A stretch of 64,000 nucleotides of DNA, taken from assembly GCA_014381985.1 (NCBI GenBank), contig JACNKP010000023.1, forward strand, positions 78,064 to 142,063, in the 5' to 3' direction. The notes under the pieces were generated by a model. The model searched no databases and had not been told where the DNA came from. It saw only the letters and a program-made list of their open reading frames with translations. Source of the DNA: SAR92 clade bacterium (GTDB lineage: Bacteria; Pseudomonadota; Gammaproteobacteria; Pseudomonadales; Porticoccaceae). Position 1 is the first letter of the stretch. Every line of letters starts with the position of its first letter. Of the stretch, positions 1 through 7,569 are shown piece by piece. The translations under genes were made by a program, and so were the position numbers.

Positions 1-1364
1 CATATTCCTCGATAAGTCAGGCAAAAGTGACTGGAGCTGATATCTATGAAACAACCCTAAAAAGCACTCCCATTTATAAGGATCCAGCACTCGAAGCTTA
101 TATAAAGTCGCTGGGAGAAGAAATCGTTGCGGTGTCTGAAATGGCCGGCGAGAAATTCACCTTTACCTTACTTGATGATGAGGCCCTCAACGCTTTTGCA
201 ACGAGAGATAACTATATTTATGTCAATCGTGGACTTCTTAATTATGTCAGCAATGAGGCTCAGTTAGTGTCAGTTCTGGCTCACGAAGTCGGTCATGTAA
301 CCCGTGGTCACGTCACTGGCCAAGAAGAGCGAATGACCGGCGCGAAAATTCTTTCCACCTTGGCTGCGGTACTGTCCAATAGCAATGAAGTTTACGAGGC
401 TACTATGGCATATGCCAATTCCATGATTCAAAGCCATGGCCGTCGCAATGAACTGGAGGCTGATGAGGCTGGGGCTGAATATATGGCAAAGCTCGGTTAT
501 GACCCCACTGAAATGTTAAGCATGCTGTCGATCATGAAGGACAATGAGTCGTCGCAAAAAAAGCGCGCACAGGGCCAAGGCGTATCTAAACCAACCTATC
601 ATGGTGTTTTTTCTTCACACCCTCGAAATGATGCGCGCCTGCGGACGGTTGTGACCAAAGCCAAATCGCTTAAATCTGATAATCAGCGCGGCAATGGGGC
701 AGACGTCTATCGAGGCCTTACTGATGGTCTGGTATGGGGGGTTAACTTCCTCGCAAAAACTACTGCACCTGAACGATATTCCGACATGAACCTAAAGATT
801 CGTCTCAATTTCCCCAAAGACTGGACACTAACAGAAGATAATAACAAACGGTCAGTTTCAGCCTCACCAGAGGGAGGCGCAGCAACCTTAAGCCTGCAAC
901 CAATAGCTCGAACGTCACAGAGCCCTGAGGAATATTTGTACAACTATCTCAGCGTTCCTATTCTCGCCGAAGGTGAATCAATTTCACCGGCGCGGTTAAA
1001 AGGATTTACCGGAATACTAAATACTGACAACCCAAAAACTTCGACACGGATAGCGGTAATTTATTACAAATTAAATGCCTATATTTTAAAAGGCGAGGTT
1101 CTAAATTCAGATGACTTCGAGGAGTTTGATCCGCTTTTCTTGACCGCCATTAATACATTTCGTCCCATTTCTCGAGCAGAGATAGCCGGACAAAAACCAA
1201 AAGTAGTAAAATATGTTAGGGCGACACAAGCGACCACCTATGATGTCTTAGCTAAATCATTAGGTATCAGTGTCGCTGATATAGATACCCTACGTATTAT
1301 TAATGGGCATTACCCCAGTGGAGAACCCACGGCTGGTGATTGGCTTAAAATTTTTGAACAATAA
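1..1364 (+). CDS. M48 family zinc metalloprotease, 5'-truncated by window edge
   Basis: This is a periplasmic or membrane-associated M48 peptidase of the BepA/YfgC type. The frame stays open to the first base of the window, so the GTG at 27 is not a believable start; the signal peptide lies outside. Counting from that GTG, the zinc motif HEVGH is at residues 86–90. The third ligand is probably Glu142 in the NELEAD motif, with Asp146 four residues on. The C-terminal roughly 55 residues look like a LysM-type tail ending in a conserved G-E-P-T-A-G-D-W stretch. The family degrades or chaperones misfolded envelope proteins. A parvulin-like gene follows within about 30 bp, which suggests a joint role in envelope protein quality control (inference). 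The family call is secure; the substrate is unknown. Confidence 0.9.
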   Translation, partial: YSSISQAKVTGADIYETTLKSTPIYKDPALEAYIKSLGEEIVAVSEMAGEKFTFTLLDDEALNAFATRDNYIYVNRGLLNYVSNEAQLVSVLAHEVGHVTRGHVTGQEERMTGAKILSTLAAVLSNSNEVYEATMAYANSMIQSHGRRNELEADEAGAEYMAKLGYDPTEMLSMLSIMKDNESSQKKRAQGQGVSKPTYHGVFSSHPRNDARLRTVVTKAKSLKSDNQRGNGADVYRGLTDGLVWGVNFLAKTTAPERYSDMNLKIRLNFPKDWTLTEDNNKRSVSASPEGGAATLSLQPIARTSQSPEEYLYNYLSVPILAEGESISPARLKGFTGILNTDNPKTSTRIAVIYYKLNAYILKGEVLNSDDFEEFDPLFLTAINTFRPISRAEIAGQKPKVVKYVRATQATTYDVLAKSLGISVADIDTLRIINGHYPSGEPTAGDWLKIFEQ

Positions 1365-1394
1365 TGTCTGTTGCAATTCCATGTGCCGAGCGAA

Positions 1395-2111
1395 ATGAAA
1401 ACCATGATTCAAAAAATATCGTTACTACTGGTACTTGCCACGATTGGTATTGGGTTCTACTGGCTACTAATACCCGCACAGCAAGTTGATGAGACTGATA
1501 GCGACAACAGTGAACAGTACAGGCCTAATGTTGCCTCAATTAATCAGCAGGTTGCTGACAAGTTCCTCAAAACTCTAACCGTAGATGCTACTGATATTGG
1601 CCCTGATATCGACCCTCAACCAAAGGCCTCATCTATGAAAGCAAAACTATCAGGCGCTATTAAGGCTATTACGACCAATCAAAATCCAACAGCTAAGCAG
1701 CTCAATGCCTTCTATGAGGCCCATAAATCTGATTACACAGAAACGGCACAATTCACCTTTGTTTACCGCGTTTTTTACACGGCTAAGTATGGCGGCCAAG
1801 CCACTGCCACTGCAAAAAAGGCCCTTGACGATAGAATAGCTGAGGGTGTACCTCTTTTACGAGACACCATGCTACCCCAAGACGTTTACATGCGCGCTGA
1901 CTCTGTTGAAATTGATGAGGTATTCGGTGTTGGTTTTGCTGACAAACTAGACGCTTTAAGTAATGCGACAGCCTTACCCTGTTGGGCCGGCCCAATTAGT
2001 TCTAAGTCCGGCGCGCATCTGGTATGCGTAAAGGCTTATCAACCTGGCCGTACTCCAGTATTGTCGGAAATTGAAAATGAAGTTATCAATGATTGGCGTT
2101 TATCGCTATGA
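1395..2111 (+). CDS. Membrane-anchored parvulin-type peptidyl-prolyl isomerase
   Basis: The protein has about 238 residues. An N-terminal hydrophobic segment (roughly residues 7–25) anchors it in the inner membrane, and a linker leads into a PpiC/SurA-like region. The C-terminal part shows the family pattern W-x-G-P-[IV]-x-S-x-x-G-x-H-L-V followed by P-V-L-S-E-I, the end of the parvulin fold. The open frame extends to a TTG at 1371, but the ATG at 1395 (or 1404) sits directly before the basic and hydrophobic signal-anchor. It follows the M48 protease gene closely and probably shares its transcript. It would isomerise proline bonds or hold unfolded proteins in the periplasm. Activity is not certain because the middle of the domain is divergent. 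Confidence 0.72.
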   Translation: MKTMIQKISLLLVLATIGIGFYWLLIPAQQVDETDSDNSEQYRPNVASINQQVADKFLKTLTVDATDIGPDIDPQPKASSMKAKLSGAIKAITTNQNPTAKQLNAFYEAHKSDYTETAQFTFVYRVFYTAKYGGQATATAKKALDDRIAEGVPLLRDTMLPQDVYMRADSVEIDEVFGVGFADKLDALSNATALPCWAGPISSKSGAHLVCVKAYQPGRTPVLSEIENEVINDWRLSL

Positions 2112-2137
2112 GTATGGTTTCTGTCAAAATAATGACT

Positions 2138-2905
2138 TCAGGCCATTAGCTCGGCAAAAAACACTTTTAGACCCTCAGCACCGGAGGATTCCCAGGTTTT
2201 AAGGGCAGCGGTTCCCACTATAGCGAGGTCTGCAGTGCCGCGTAAAAAGTCCATATCGGCCTTGCAACTAACACCAAAGCCCACGCCAATAGGCAACTCG
2301 GTATGTTGCCGACACCTAGCTATAAGACTTAGCACATCATCACCCATCGTCGTTTTTGAACCTGTAACGCCCTTGCGTGCTACCACATAGACCATTCCGC
2401 GGCTGGCCGCTCCTAGTTTTGCAAGACGCCCATCGGTGCTGGTCGGAGTCATTAACACAATAGGCTCAATTCCCTCTTGTTCAGATAAACGATGAAGGTT
2501 AGCGAACTCCTCCACAGGCAGATCAGGCAAAATATAACCCACTCCACCTGCCTCTTTAATACGTTTTACAAAAACCTCTTCGCCCATTTTAAACGCAGTG
2601 TTGTAATAACCCATCATCAAAATCTTAAACGGAAAGCGTTGACTAGCCTGATGCATAAATTCAAAACATTGATCAATCGTTGTTCCCGATTTCAAAGATG
2701 CTTCATTGGCTCTCACAAAAAGAGGGCCGTCTGCACTGGGCTCAGAGAAAGGAAACTGAAGCTCCACCAAATCAACACCAGCTTCAGCCATGATTTCTAG
2801 CTCTTTCATGTTGTCTGCAAAAGAGGGATAACCGCACACCACGTGGGCCATCACTAGTAAGTCTTTGTCTTTTTTGCGTTCAGTAATGTAGGTTTGCAGT
2901 CCCAT
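2138..2905 (-). CDS. trpA: Tryptophan synthase alpha chain
   Basis: TrpA cleaves indole-3-glycerol phosphate to indole and glyceraldehyde 3-phosphate and channels the indole to TrpB. The 255-residue chain is a TIM barrel. The two catalytic acids are visible: Glu48 in V-E-L-Q-F-P-F-S-E-P and Asp59 in the A-D-G-P loop, matching E. coli Glu49 and Asp60. The start at 2905 overlaps the trpB stop as TAATG and has a GGAG Shine-Dalgarno 8–9 bases upstream; a longer frame to 2959 would run into trpB without such support. The sequence is divergent from enterobacterial TrpA (for example LQFPFSEP instead of LGVPFSDP). No trpF, accD or other trp gene is adjacent. Confidence 0.95.
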   Translation of the reverse strand: MGLQTYITERKKDKDLLVMAHVVCGYPSFADNMKELEIMAEAGVDLVELQFPFSEPSADGPLFVRANEASLKSGTTIDQCFEFMHQASQRFPFKILMMGYYNTAFKMGEEVFVKRIKEAGGVGYILPDLPVEEFANLHRLSEQEGIEPIVLMTPTSTDGRLAKLGAASRGMVYVVARKGVTGSKTTMGDDVLSLIARCRQHTELPIGVGFGVSCKADMDFLRGTADLAIVGTAALKTWESSGAEGLKVFFAELMA

Positions 2906-4164
2906 TATTTTTTCTCCGACCGATACTGATCGGCTTTGCCAGCAATAAATGTTTTCCATTTAGAGTCATCAAGGGCATCCGCGATCGTAAAGATATCCTT
3001 ATCACCACGACCAGACTGGTTAATCAAGATAATCTCATCCTTGCCCATGCTTGGTGCTTCTTTTATGGCAGTGACAAATGCGTGTGTACTTTCAAGGGCA
3101 GGTATAAGCCCCTCGGTTCGCATGGTCAATGTTAAAGCCTCTTTGACCTCAATGTCTGTGGCCGCCTCAAAGCGCACCTTACCTTGCTCCCAGAGATGGG
3201 CAAAAATAGGGTTGATACCAATATAATCTAAACCAGCGGCGACAGAATGAGTTTCATTCATATTGCCTTCATCATTCTGCAAAAAATATGTCTTGTAACC
3301 CTGGGCAACACCCACAGAGGCATCGTCATAGGCTAATCTTGCTGAATGCATGTAAGAACCAACTCCATGTCCACCGGCTTCACAGCCAATTAATTCAACG
3401 TTATCGTCATCAAAAAAGCCCTGGAAAATACCCATAGCATTAGACCCACCGCCAACGCAGGCATAGACACGGTCAGGTAATTTTCCCGCTTGTTTTAATA
3501 TCTGTTCGCGCGCCTCCAGACCGATAATAGATTGAAACCAACTCACCATTTCTGGAAACGGGTGTGGACCACAAGCAGTACCCAAAATATAGTGAGTGTC
3601 AGCCATATTGGTTACCCAATCTCGCATGCATTCATTAACAGCATCTTTTAATGTCTTCTGGCCATCTTCAACCGCAATGACTTCGGCTCCGAGGTTTTCC
3701 ATCCAAAAAACGTTTGGGCGCTGTCGAGCGACATCAACAGCTCCCATGTAGATTTTGCAATCAAAGCCAAATTTGGCAGCCATGGTCGCAGTGGCAAACC
3801 CATGTTGGCCTGCTCCGGTCTCAGCGATGACTCGACGTTTGCCTAATCTTTGGCATAGTAAACCTTGCCCCATAACATTATTAATTTTGTGGGAACCCGT
3901 ATGATTAAGGTCATCTCGCTTAACGTAAATTTGCGCACCACCAAGCTTTCGAGACAAGTTTTCTAGATGAGTAATCGGTGTGGGGCGGCCAGAATAATTT
4001 TGCAGCAGGGCAACATAATCTTGCCAAAACTTTGGATCAGCTTTGCATTCACGAAAACAGGCCAGCAGCTCCTCGATAGTTGCATGTAGGATTTCCGGAA
4101 GAAAAACGCCGCCATACTCTCCGTAGTAGCCTTCGCGGCCATCAGAGAAATCGAAAATATCCAT
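2905..4164 (-). CDS. trpB: Tryptophan synthase beta chain
   Basis: TrpB is the PLP-dependent half of tryptophan synthase and condenses indole with serine. The 419-residue product carries the PLP lysine (Lys93 in H-T-G-S-H-K-I-N-N) and the phosphate-binding loop G-G-G-S-N-A-M-G. The N-terminus begins G-Y-Y-G-E-Y-G-G, a form I associate with Bacteroidetes-like TrpB rather than the enterobacterial one. The ATG at 4164 has a TTGAGG ribosome site six bases upstream; the frame's extension to a TTG at 4176 is unlikely. It is co-transcribed with trpA through a one-base stop/start overlap. Upstream lies a short reading frame with two Trp codons that may regulate it. Confidence 0.95.
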   Translation of the reverse strand: MDIFDFSDGREGYYGEYGGVFLPEILHATIEELLACFRECKADPKFWQDYVALLQNYSGRPTPITHLENLSRKLGGAQIYVKRDDLNHTGSHKINNVMGQGLLCQRLGKRRVIAETGAGQHGFATATMAAKFGFDCKIYMGAVDVARQRPNVFWMENLGAEVIAVEDGQKTLKDAVNECMRDWVTNMADTHYILGTACGPHPFPEMVSWFQSIIGLEAREQILKQAGKLPDRVYACVGGGSNAMGIFQGFFDDDNVELIGCEAGGHGVGSYMHSARLAYDDASVGVAQGYKTYFLQNDEGNMNETHSVAAGLDYIGINPIFAHLWEQGKVRFEAATDIEVKEALTLTMRTEGLIPALESTHAFVTAIKEAPSMGKDEIILINQSGRGDKDIFTIADALDDSKWKTFIAGKADQYRSEKK

Positions 4165-4182
4165 TAAAAACCTCAAGAGAAC

Positions 4183-4205
4183 GCGGAGACTGCTTTTATC
4201 CCCGC
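4183..4205 (-). promoter_or_regulatory. Hairpin just upstream of trpB
   Basis: On the trpB strand, GCGGGGA (4205–4199) can pair with TCTCCGC (4189–4183) through seven pairs including one G·U, with a nine-base loop. It sits between the putative leader peptide stop and the trpB ribosome site, where an attenuator stem would be expected. No uridine tract follows, so intrinsic termination is doubtful; it could instead influence access to the ribosome site. Confidence 0.4.
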
Positions 4206-4219
4206 TGTTTGAAAGAAAA

Positions 4220-4249
4220 CTAATCAGCCGTCCATTTTAGCCAAGTCAT
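4220..4249 (-). CDS. Putative Trp-rich leader peptide of trpBA
   Basis: A nine-codon frame on the minus strand reads MTWLKWTAD and ends in TAG, 85 bases ahead of the trpB start. Two of nine codons are TGG, the signature of a trp attenuation leader. A six-base inverted repeat, GTCCAT with ATGGAC, brackets the first part of the frame. Against it: no good Shine-Dalgarno is seen before its ATG, and the downstream hairpin lacks a U-run. The position and composition make it worth listing, but it is a prediction. Confidence 0.45.
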   Translation of the reverse strand: MTWLKWTAD

Positions 4250-4261
4250 GGACAACGCACA

Positions 4262-4315
4262 ACGATTGTACGTTTTACGCTCCTAGTAGGTGTTGCGTAA
4301 AAAAACCCCAATCGT
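4262..4315. repeat. Nested inverted repeat (54-nt stem-loop) between trpB and nrdJ
   Basis: Two perfect inverted repeats are nested: ACGATTG (4262–4268) with CAATCGT (4309–4315), and inside them TTTTACGC (4273–4280) with GCGTAAAA (4295–4302), around a 14-base loop. They are separated by a small asymmetric internal loop (4 and 6 bases). If transcription of trpBA starts near a TATACT element at 4334–4329 on the minus strand, this would be the first structure in its leader. Otherwise it may be a protein-binding dyad between two divergent promoters. Confidence 0.6.
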
Positions 4316-4379
4316 GACCCATTTGCCTAGTATAGTCAGAAAACCCAACAACCCCAGTATGTATCGTTGCTAGGACGAT

Positions 4380-4388
4380 TTATCCACA
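4380..4388 (+). promoter_or_regulatory. DnaA box upstream of nrdJ
   Basis: The nine bases TTATCCACA are an exact match to the strong DnaA-binding consensus. They lie about 75 bp upstream of the putative nrdJ promoter. DnaA is known to control E. coli nrdAB, so a role in tying deoxynucleotide supply to replication is plausible here. A single isolated box argues against a replication origin. Confidence 0.65.
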
Positions 4389-4437
4389 ACTTTTGCAGGC
4401 ACTTATGAAATCAAAATAGGATTAAAAGTGCAAATAA

Positions 4438-4453
4438 ACACAAGATGTAGTGG
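4438..4453 (+). promoter_or_regulatory. NrdR-like box 1
   Basis: ACACAAGATGTAGTGG matches about 13 of 16 positions of the NrdR consensus ACACWATATATWGTGT. It begins exactly 31 bp before a second, weaker box. Paired boxes about three helical turns apart are typical of NrdR-repressed ribonucleotide reductase operons. Confidence 0.6.
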
Positions 4454-4454
4454 A

Positions 4455-4484
4455 TTAACACTTGCAAGACACACCATGTAGGAT
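4455..4484 (+). promoter_or_regulatory. Putative nrdJ promoter
   Basis: A −35-like TTAACA (4455–4460) and a −10-like TAGGAT (4479–4484) are separated by 18 bp. The −35 lies between the two NrdR-like boxes and the −10 falls in the second, so a bound repressor would block RNA polymerase. Transcription from here would give a 5' leader of about 120 nt before nrdJ. Confidence 0.5.
4469..4484 (+). promoter_or_regulatory. NrdR-like box 2
   Basis: ACACACCATGTAGGAT matches about 11 of 16 positions of the NrdR consensus. It is weaker than box 1, but its 31-bp offset and overlap with the −10 element fit the known arrangement. Confidence 0.5.
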
Positions 4485-4613
4485 AAACTCACTTAACAGT
4501 TTCAAGGATGAATCTGGAATATTTTCAATACAAATTCAGGTGATCTGGTTAAAAAATTGGCCTAATAATAATTGTTAGGCAGTTTTAGCTAGTCAAGCAT
4601 TAAAGGGCACACA

Positions 4614-6764
4614 ATGAGCGCACCAAAACTAAAAACAATTAAGCCAACAAAAAACTCTCAAGAAATCGTTATGCAGGCTGCATCTTTGGATATTTGGGAT
4701 AAAAAATATCGCCTTAAAGATAAGCAGTCAAATCCCATTGATGCTGATATAGATGCAACCTACATGAGAGTTGCCAAGGCATTATCGGATGTTGAGGACG
4801 AAGCTCAACGCGAAAAATGGCAAGAACGTTTTGTTTGGGCTCTCCAGCATGGTGCCATTCCAGCAGGCCGTATTATTTCAAATGCAGGTGCGCGAGCTTA
4901 CAAACCTGCGACCTCGACGATTAACTGTACAGTGTCAGGCACAGTGCCTGATTCAATGCTCGGCATTTTAGAGCGCAATCTAGAAGCAGGCTTAACCTTG
5001 AAAGCCGGTTGCGGTATTGGTTACGAATTCTCTACGTTGCGCCCTAAAGGAGCCTACGTATCTGGCGCTGGTGCCTATACGTCTGGCCCGTTATCGTTCA
5101 TGGATATCTACGACAAAATGTGTTTCACCGTGTCCTCCGCAGGCGGCAGAAGGGGCGCTCAGATGGCAACCTTTGATGTTAGCCATCCCGATGTGTTCGA
5201 TTTTGTTCGCGCCAAACGTGAAGACGGTCGTTTGCGCCAATTTAATCTATCTCTATTGATTACTGAAGAGTTTATTGCAGCGGTGCGTGCAGACGGCGAT
5301 TGGGATCTAACATTCCCTATCAGTGCCAAGGAAGTCGATGGCGGCATTGACATGAAAGGGGATAATGTCGTTTGGAAACATTTCCCCACGACAGACGGTT
5401 ATGTAACTAATGAACAAGGCTTGGTGGCCTGCCGTATTTACGAAACAATCCGCGCTCAAAAGTTATGGAATGCGATCATGTCATCAACCTATGACTATGC
5501 TGAGCCAGGTTTTATTCTTATCGATCAGGTCAACAAGAATAATAACAACTGGTTCTGCGAAGATATTCGCGCGACAAATCCCTGTGGTGAACAGCCTCTT
5601 CCTCCCTACGGTAGCTGTCTGCTAGGATCTGTCAATTTGACCAAGTTTGTACGCAACGCATTTACCGAAGATGCATTTTTTGACTGGGACGAATACGCAG
5701 AGGTGGTCGGTGTATTCACGCGGATGCTTGATAACGTTGTCGAAATTAACGGTCTACCCCTTGAAGAGCAGCGCAAAGAAATTGAATACAAGCGACGTCA
5801 CGGTATGGGCTTTTTAGGATTAGGCTCAGCGATGACTATGCTACGCATGAAATATGGTGAGCCAGACTCATTAGAGTTCACTGAGCGTGTGGCTCAAGAT
5901 ATGGCCGTGGCAGGACTTTATGCAGGTTTAGAGCTGGCGCGTGAAAAAGGCCCGGCGCCAATTATGGAAGATGAGTTTGATGTCACCGCTGCACTCTTAT
6001 TTAAACAACCGGACTTAGCAAAGGATGGCATTAAGGTTGGCGATAAAATTAAGGGTAAGGTACTAATAGGCAAGTATAGTCGGTATATGCAACAGGTAGC
6101 CAAGGCTGATCCCAAACTTATTGAGTCTATTATTGAAGATGGCTGTCGCTTTAGTCATCATTCATCCATTGCCCCAACTGGCACTATATCTCTGTCGTTG
6201 GCGAACAACGTTAGTAATGGCATAGAGCCAAGTTTTGCTCACCACTATTCTCGTAATGTTATCCGTGAGGGCAAGAAGTCTAAAGAAAAAGTCGACGTTT
6301 TTTCCTATGAGCTACTATCTTACCGCACGCTGGTGAACTCTAAGGCCATGCCCTTTAGTACAGATGCCGAAGAAGCCTTGCCTGAGTACTTCCTGAGTTC
6401 AGAGAACATTGAACCTAAAGCGCATGTTGACGTTCAAGCTGCGGCACAAAAGTGGGTTGATTCTTCAATCTCCAAAACTATTAATGTACCAACCGATTGC
6501 GAATACGAAGCGTTTAAAGACATCTATCTGTATGCGGCAGAAAAAGGACTTAAAGGCTGCACCACCTTCCGCTTTAACCCAGAGGCATTCCAGGGTGTAT
6601 TGGTAAAGGAAAGTGATTTGGAAAATACCACTTACAGCTTTACCCTTGAAGATGGCTCTACCGTAGAATTTAAAGGTAACGAAGAAGTTGAGTACGACGG
6701 TGAAACCCATACCGCCGCCAATCTATTCGATGCGCTGAAAGAAGGTTACTACGGTAAATTCTAA
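4614..6764 (+). CDS. nrdJ: Adenosylcobalamin-dependent (class II) ribonucleotide reductase, catalytic part NrdJa
   Basis: NrdJ reduces ribonucleotides to deoxyribonucleotides with a radical made from adenosylcobalamin, so it works with or without oxygen. In the 716-residue chain the active-site strand N-P-C-G-E lies at residues 322–326: Cys324 would be the thiyl radical site and Glu326 the acid. Cys105 (in T-I-N-C-T-V) and Cys335 (in G-S-C-L-L-G-S-V-N-L) would form the reducing pair. An AAGGG ribosome site precedes the ATG. The chain ends without the cysteine-rich C-terminus, which is supplied by the next gene, as in the NrdJa/NrdJb pair of Pseudomonas aeruginosa. The upstream region carries a DnaA box and paired NrdR-like boxes. 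Confidence 0.96.
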   Translation: MSAPKLKTIKPTKNSQEIVMQAASLDIWDKKYRLKDKQSNPIDADIDATYMRVAKALSDVEDEAQREKWQERFVWALQHGAIPAGRIISNAGARAYKPATSTINCTVSGTVPDSMLGILERNLEAGLTLKAGCGIGYEFSTLRPKGAYVSGAGAYTSGPLSFMDIYDKMCFTVSSAGGRRGAQMATFDVSHPDVFDFVRAKREDGRLRQFNLSLLITEEFIAAVRADGDWDLTFPISAKEVDGGIDMKGDNVVWKHFPTTDGYVTNEQGLVACRIYETIRAQKLWNAIMSSTYDYAEPGFILIDQVNKNNNNWFCEDIRATNPCGEQPLPPYGSCLLGSVNLTKFVRNAFTEDAFFDWDEYAEVVGVFTRMLDNVVEINGLPLEEQRKEIEYKRRHGMGFLGLGSAMTMLRMKYGEPDSLEFTERVAQDMAVAGLYAGLELAREKGPAPIMEDEFDVTAALLFKQPDLAKDGIKVGDKIKGKVLIGKYSRYMQQVAKADPKLIESIIEDGCRFSHHSSIAPTGTISLSLANNVSNGIEPSFAHHYSRNVIREGKKSKEKVDVFSYELLSYRTLVNSKAMPFSTDAEEALPEYFLSSENIEPKAHVDVQAAAQKWVDSSISKTINVPTDCEYEAFKDIYLYAAEKGLKGCTTFRFNPEAFQGVLVKESDLENTTYSFTLEDGSTVEFKGNEEVEYDGETHTAANLFDALKEGYYGKF

Positions 6765-6804
6765 TTAACTAAAACTACATCCGCAGAGCACTGCGAGGAC
6801 AATA

Positions 6805-7485
6805 ATGAACAAGAAAATTGAGAAAAAGATCGTCGGCTATAAAGTCGTTACAGCGAAAGATGTAGCGGCAGAGACTGCCGTAGAAGCAGATAGTAATATT
6901 ATTCAGATGCACGAAAAGGTGTCACGCCCCGAAGCCTTGGCAGGTAGCACTTATAAAATAAAAACGCCGATGTCAGATCACGCTATGTATCTCACTATCA
7001 ATGATATTGTTTTAAATGAAGGTACCGACCATGAGTTGCGTCGACCTTTTGAGATATTTTTAAACTCCAAAAACATGGATCAGTTTCAATGGATTGCGGC
7101 CTTAACGAGAGTTATCTCTGCCGTGTTCCGTAAAGGTGGCGACTGCACCTTCCTTGTCGAAGAGTTGAAAGCCATCTTTGACCCCCAAGGAGGGTACTTT
7201 AAATCGGGTGGGCGTTTTATGCCATCACTGGTGGCAGAAATAGGCTGGGCAATCGAAGACCACTTGCAAAAGATCGGAATGATGACAAAACCCGAGATCC
7301 CTGAGCATCAGCAGAAAATTATGGATGAAAAGCGCGCTGACTTTGAACAGGCTAGTGCTGCGCCACAAGAAGCTAACGACTTCCCACCTACAGCTGAGGT
7401 GTGTAAAAAATGTAGCGTCAAAGCTACCATTTTGATGGATGGCTGCATGACCTGCCTGAACTGCGGCGAATCAAAGTGTGGCTAA
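6805..7485 (+). CDS. nrdJb: Class II ribonucleotide reductase accessory part NrdJb (TSCPD and Cys-rich tail)
   Basis: This 226-residue protein resembles the separately encoded C-terminal part of the split class II reductase of Pseudomonas. The middle region fits a TSCPD-like domain. The last 27 residues hold a zinc-ribbon-like cysteine set, C-K-K-C, then C-M-T-C, then C-L-N-C and a final C-G. In unsplit class II enzymes such a tail shuttles reducing equivalents from thioredoxin to the active site. It lies 40 bp downstream of nrdJa with a GAGGACA ribosome site, in the same operon, and is followed by a strong terminator. The role in re-reduction is inferred from the family. Confidence 0.85.
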   Translation: MNKKIEKKIVGYKVVTAKDVAAETAVEADSNIIQMHEKVSRPEALAGSTYKIKTPMSDHAMYLTINDIVLNEGTDHELRRPFEIFLNSKNMDQFQWIAALTRVISAVFRKGGDCTFLVEELKAIFDPQGGYFKSGGRFMPSLVAEIGWAIEDHLQKIGMMTKPEIPEHQQKIMDEKRADFEQASAAPQEANDFPPTAEVCKKCSVKATILMDGCMTCLNCGESKCG

Positions 7486-7505
7486 AACCCTAGTTTTAGT
7501 AGTAT

Positions 7506-7535
7506 AAAAAAAGCGGCCCTAGGGTCGCTTTTTTT
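7506..7535. terminator. Bidirectional terminator between nrdJb and tetR
   Basis: AAAAAAAGCG pairs with CGCTTTTTTT around a CCCTAGGG core, giving a GC-centred stem flanked by A and T runs. It can end transcription from both convergent operons. Confidence 0.85.
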
Positions 7536-7569
7536 ATTTCCTATTATTTTTACTATATGCCGAAAGTAA

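Noticed and set aside
4183..4205. Hairpin before trpB as a proven intrinsic terminator
   Set aside because: No U tract follows the stem, so it is listed only as a possible regulatory hairpin.
4177..4613. Cobalamin riboswitch upstream of nrdJ
   Set aside because: No B12-box or matching core was found; the region is better explained by DnaA and NrdR-like sites and the trp leader.
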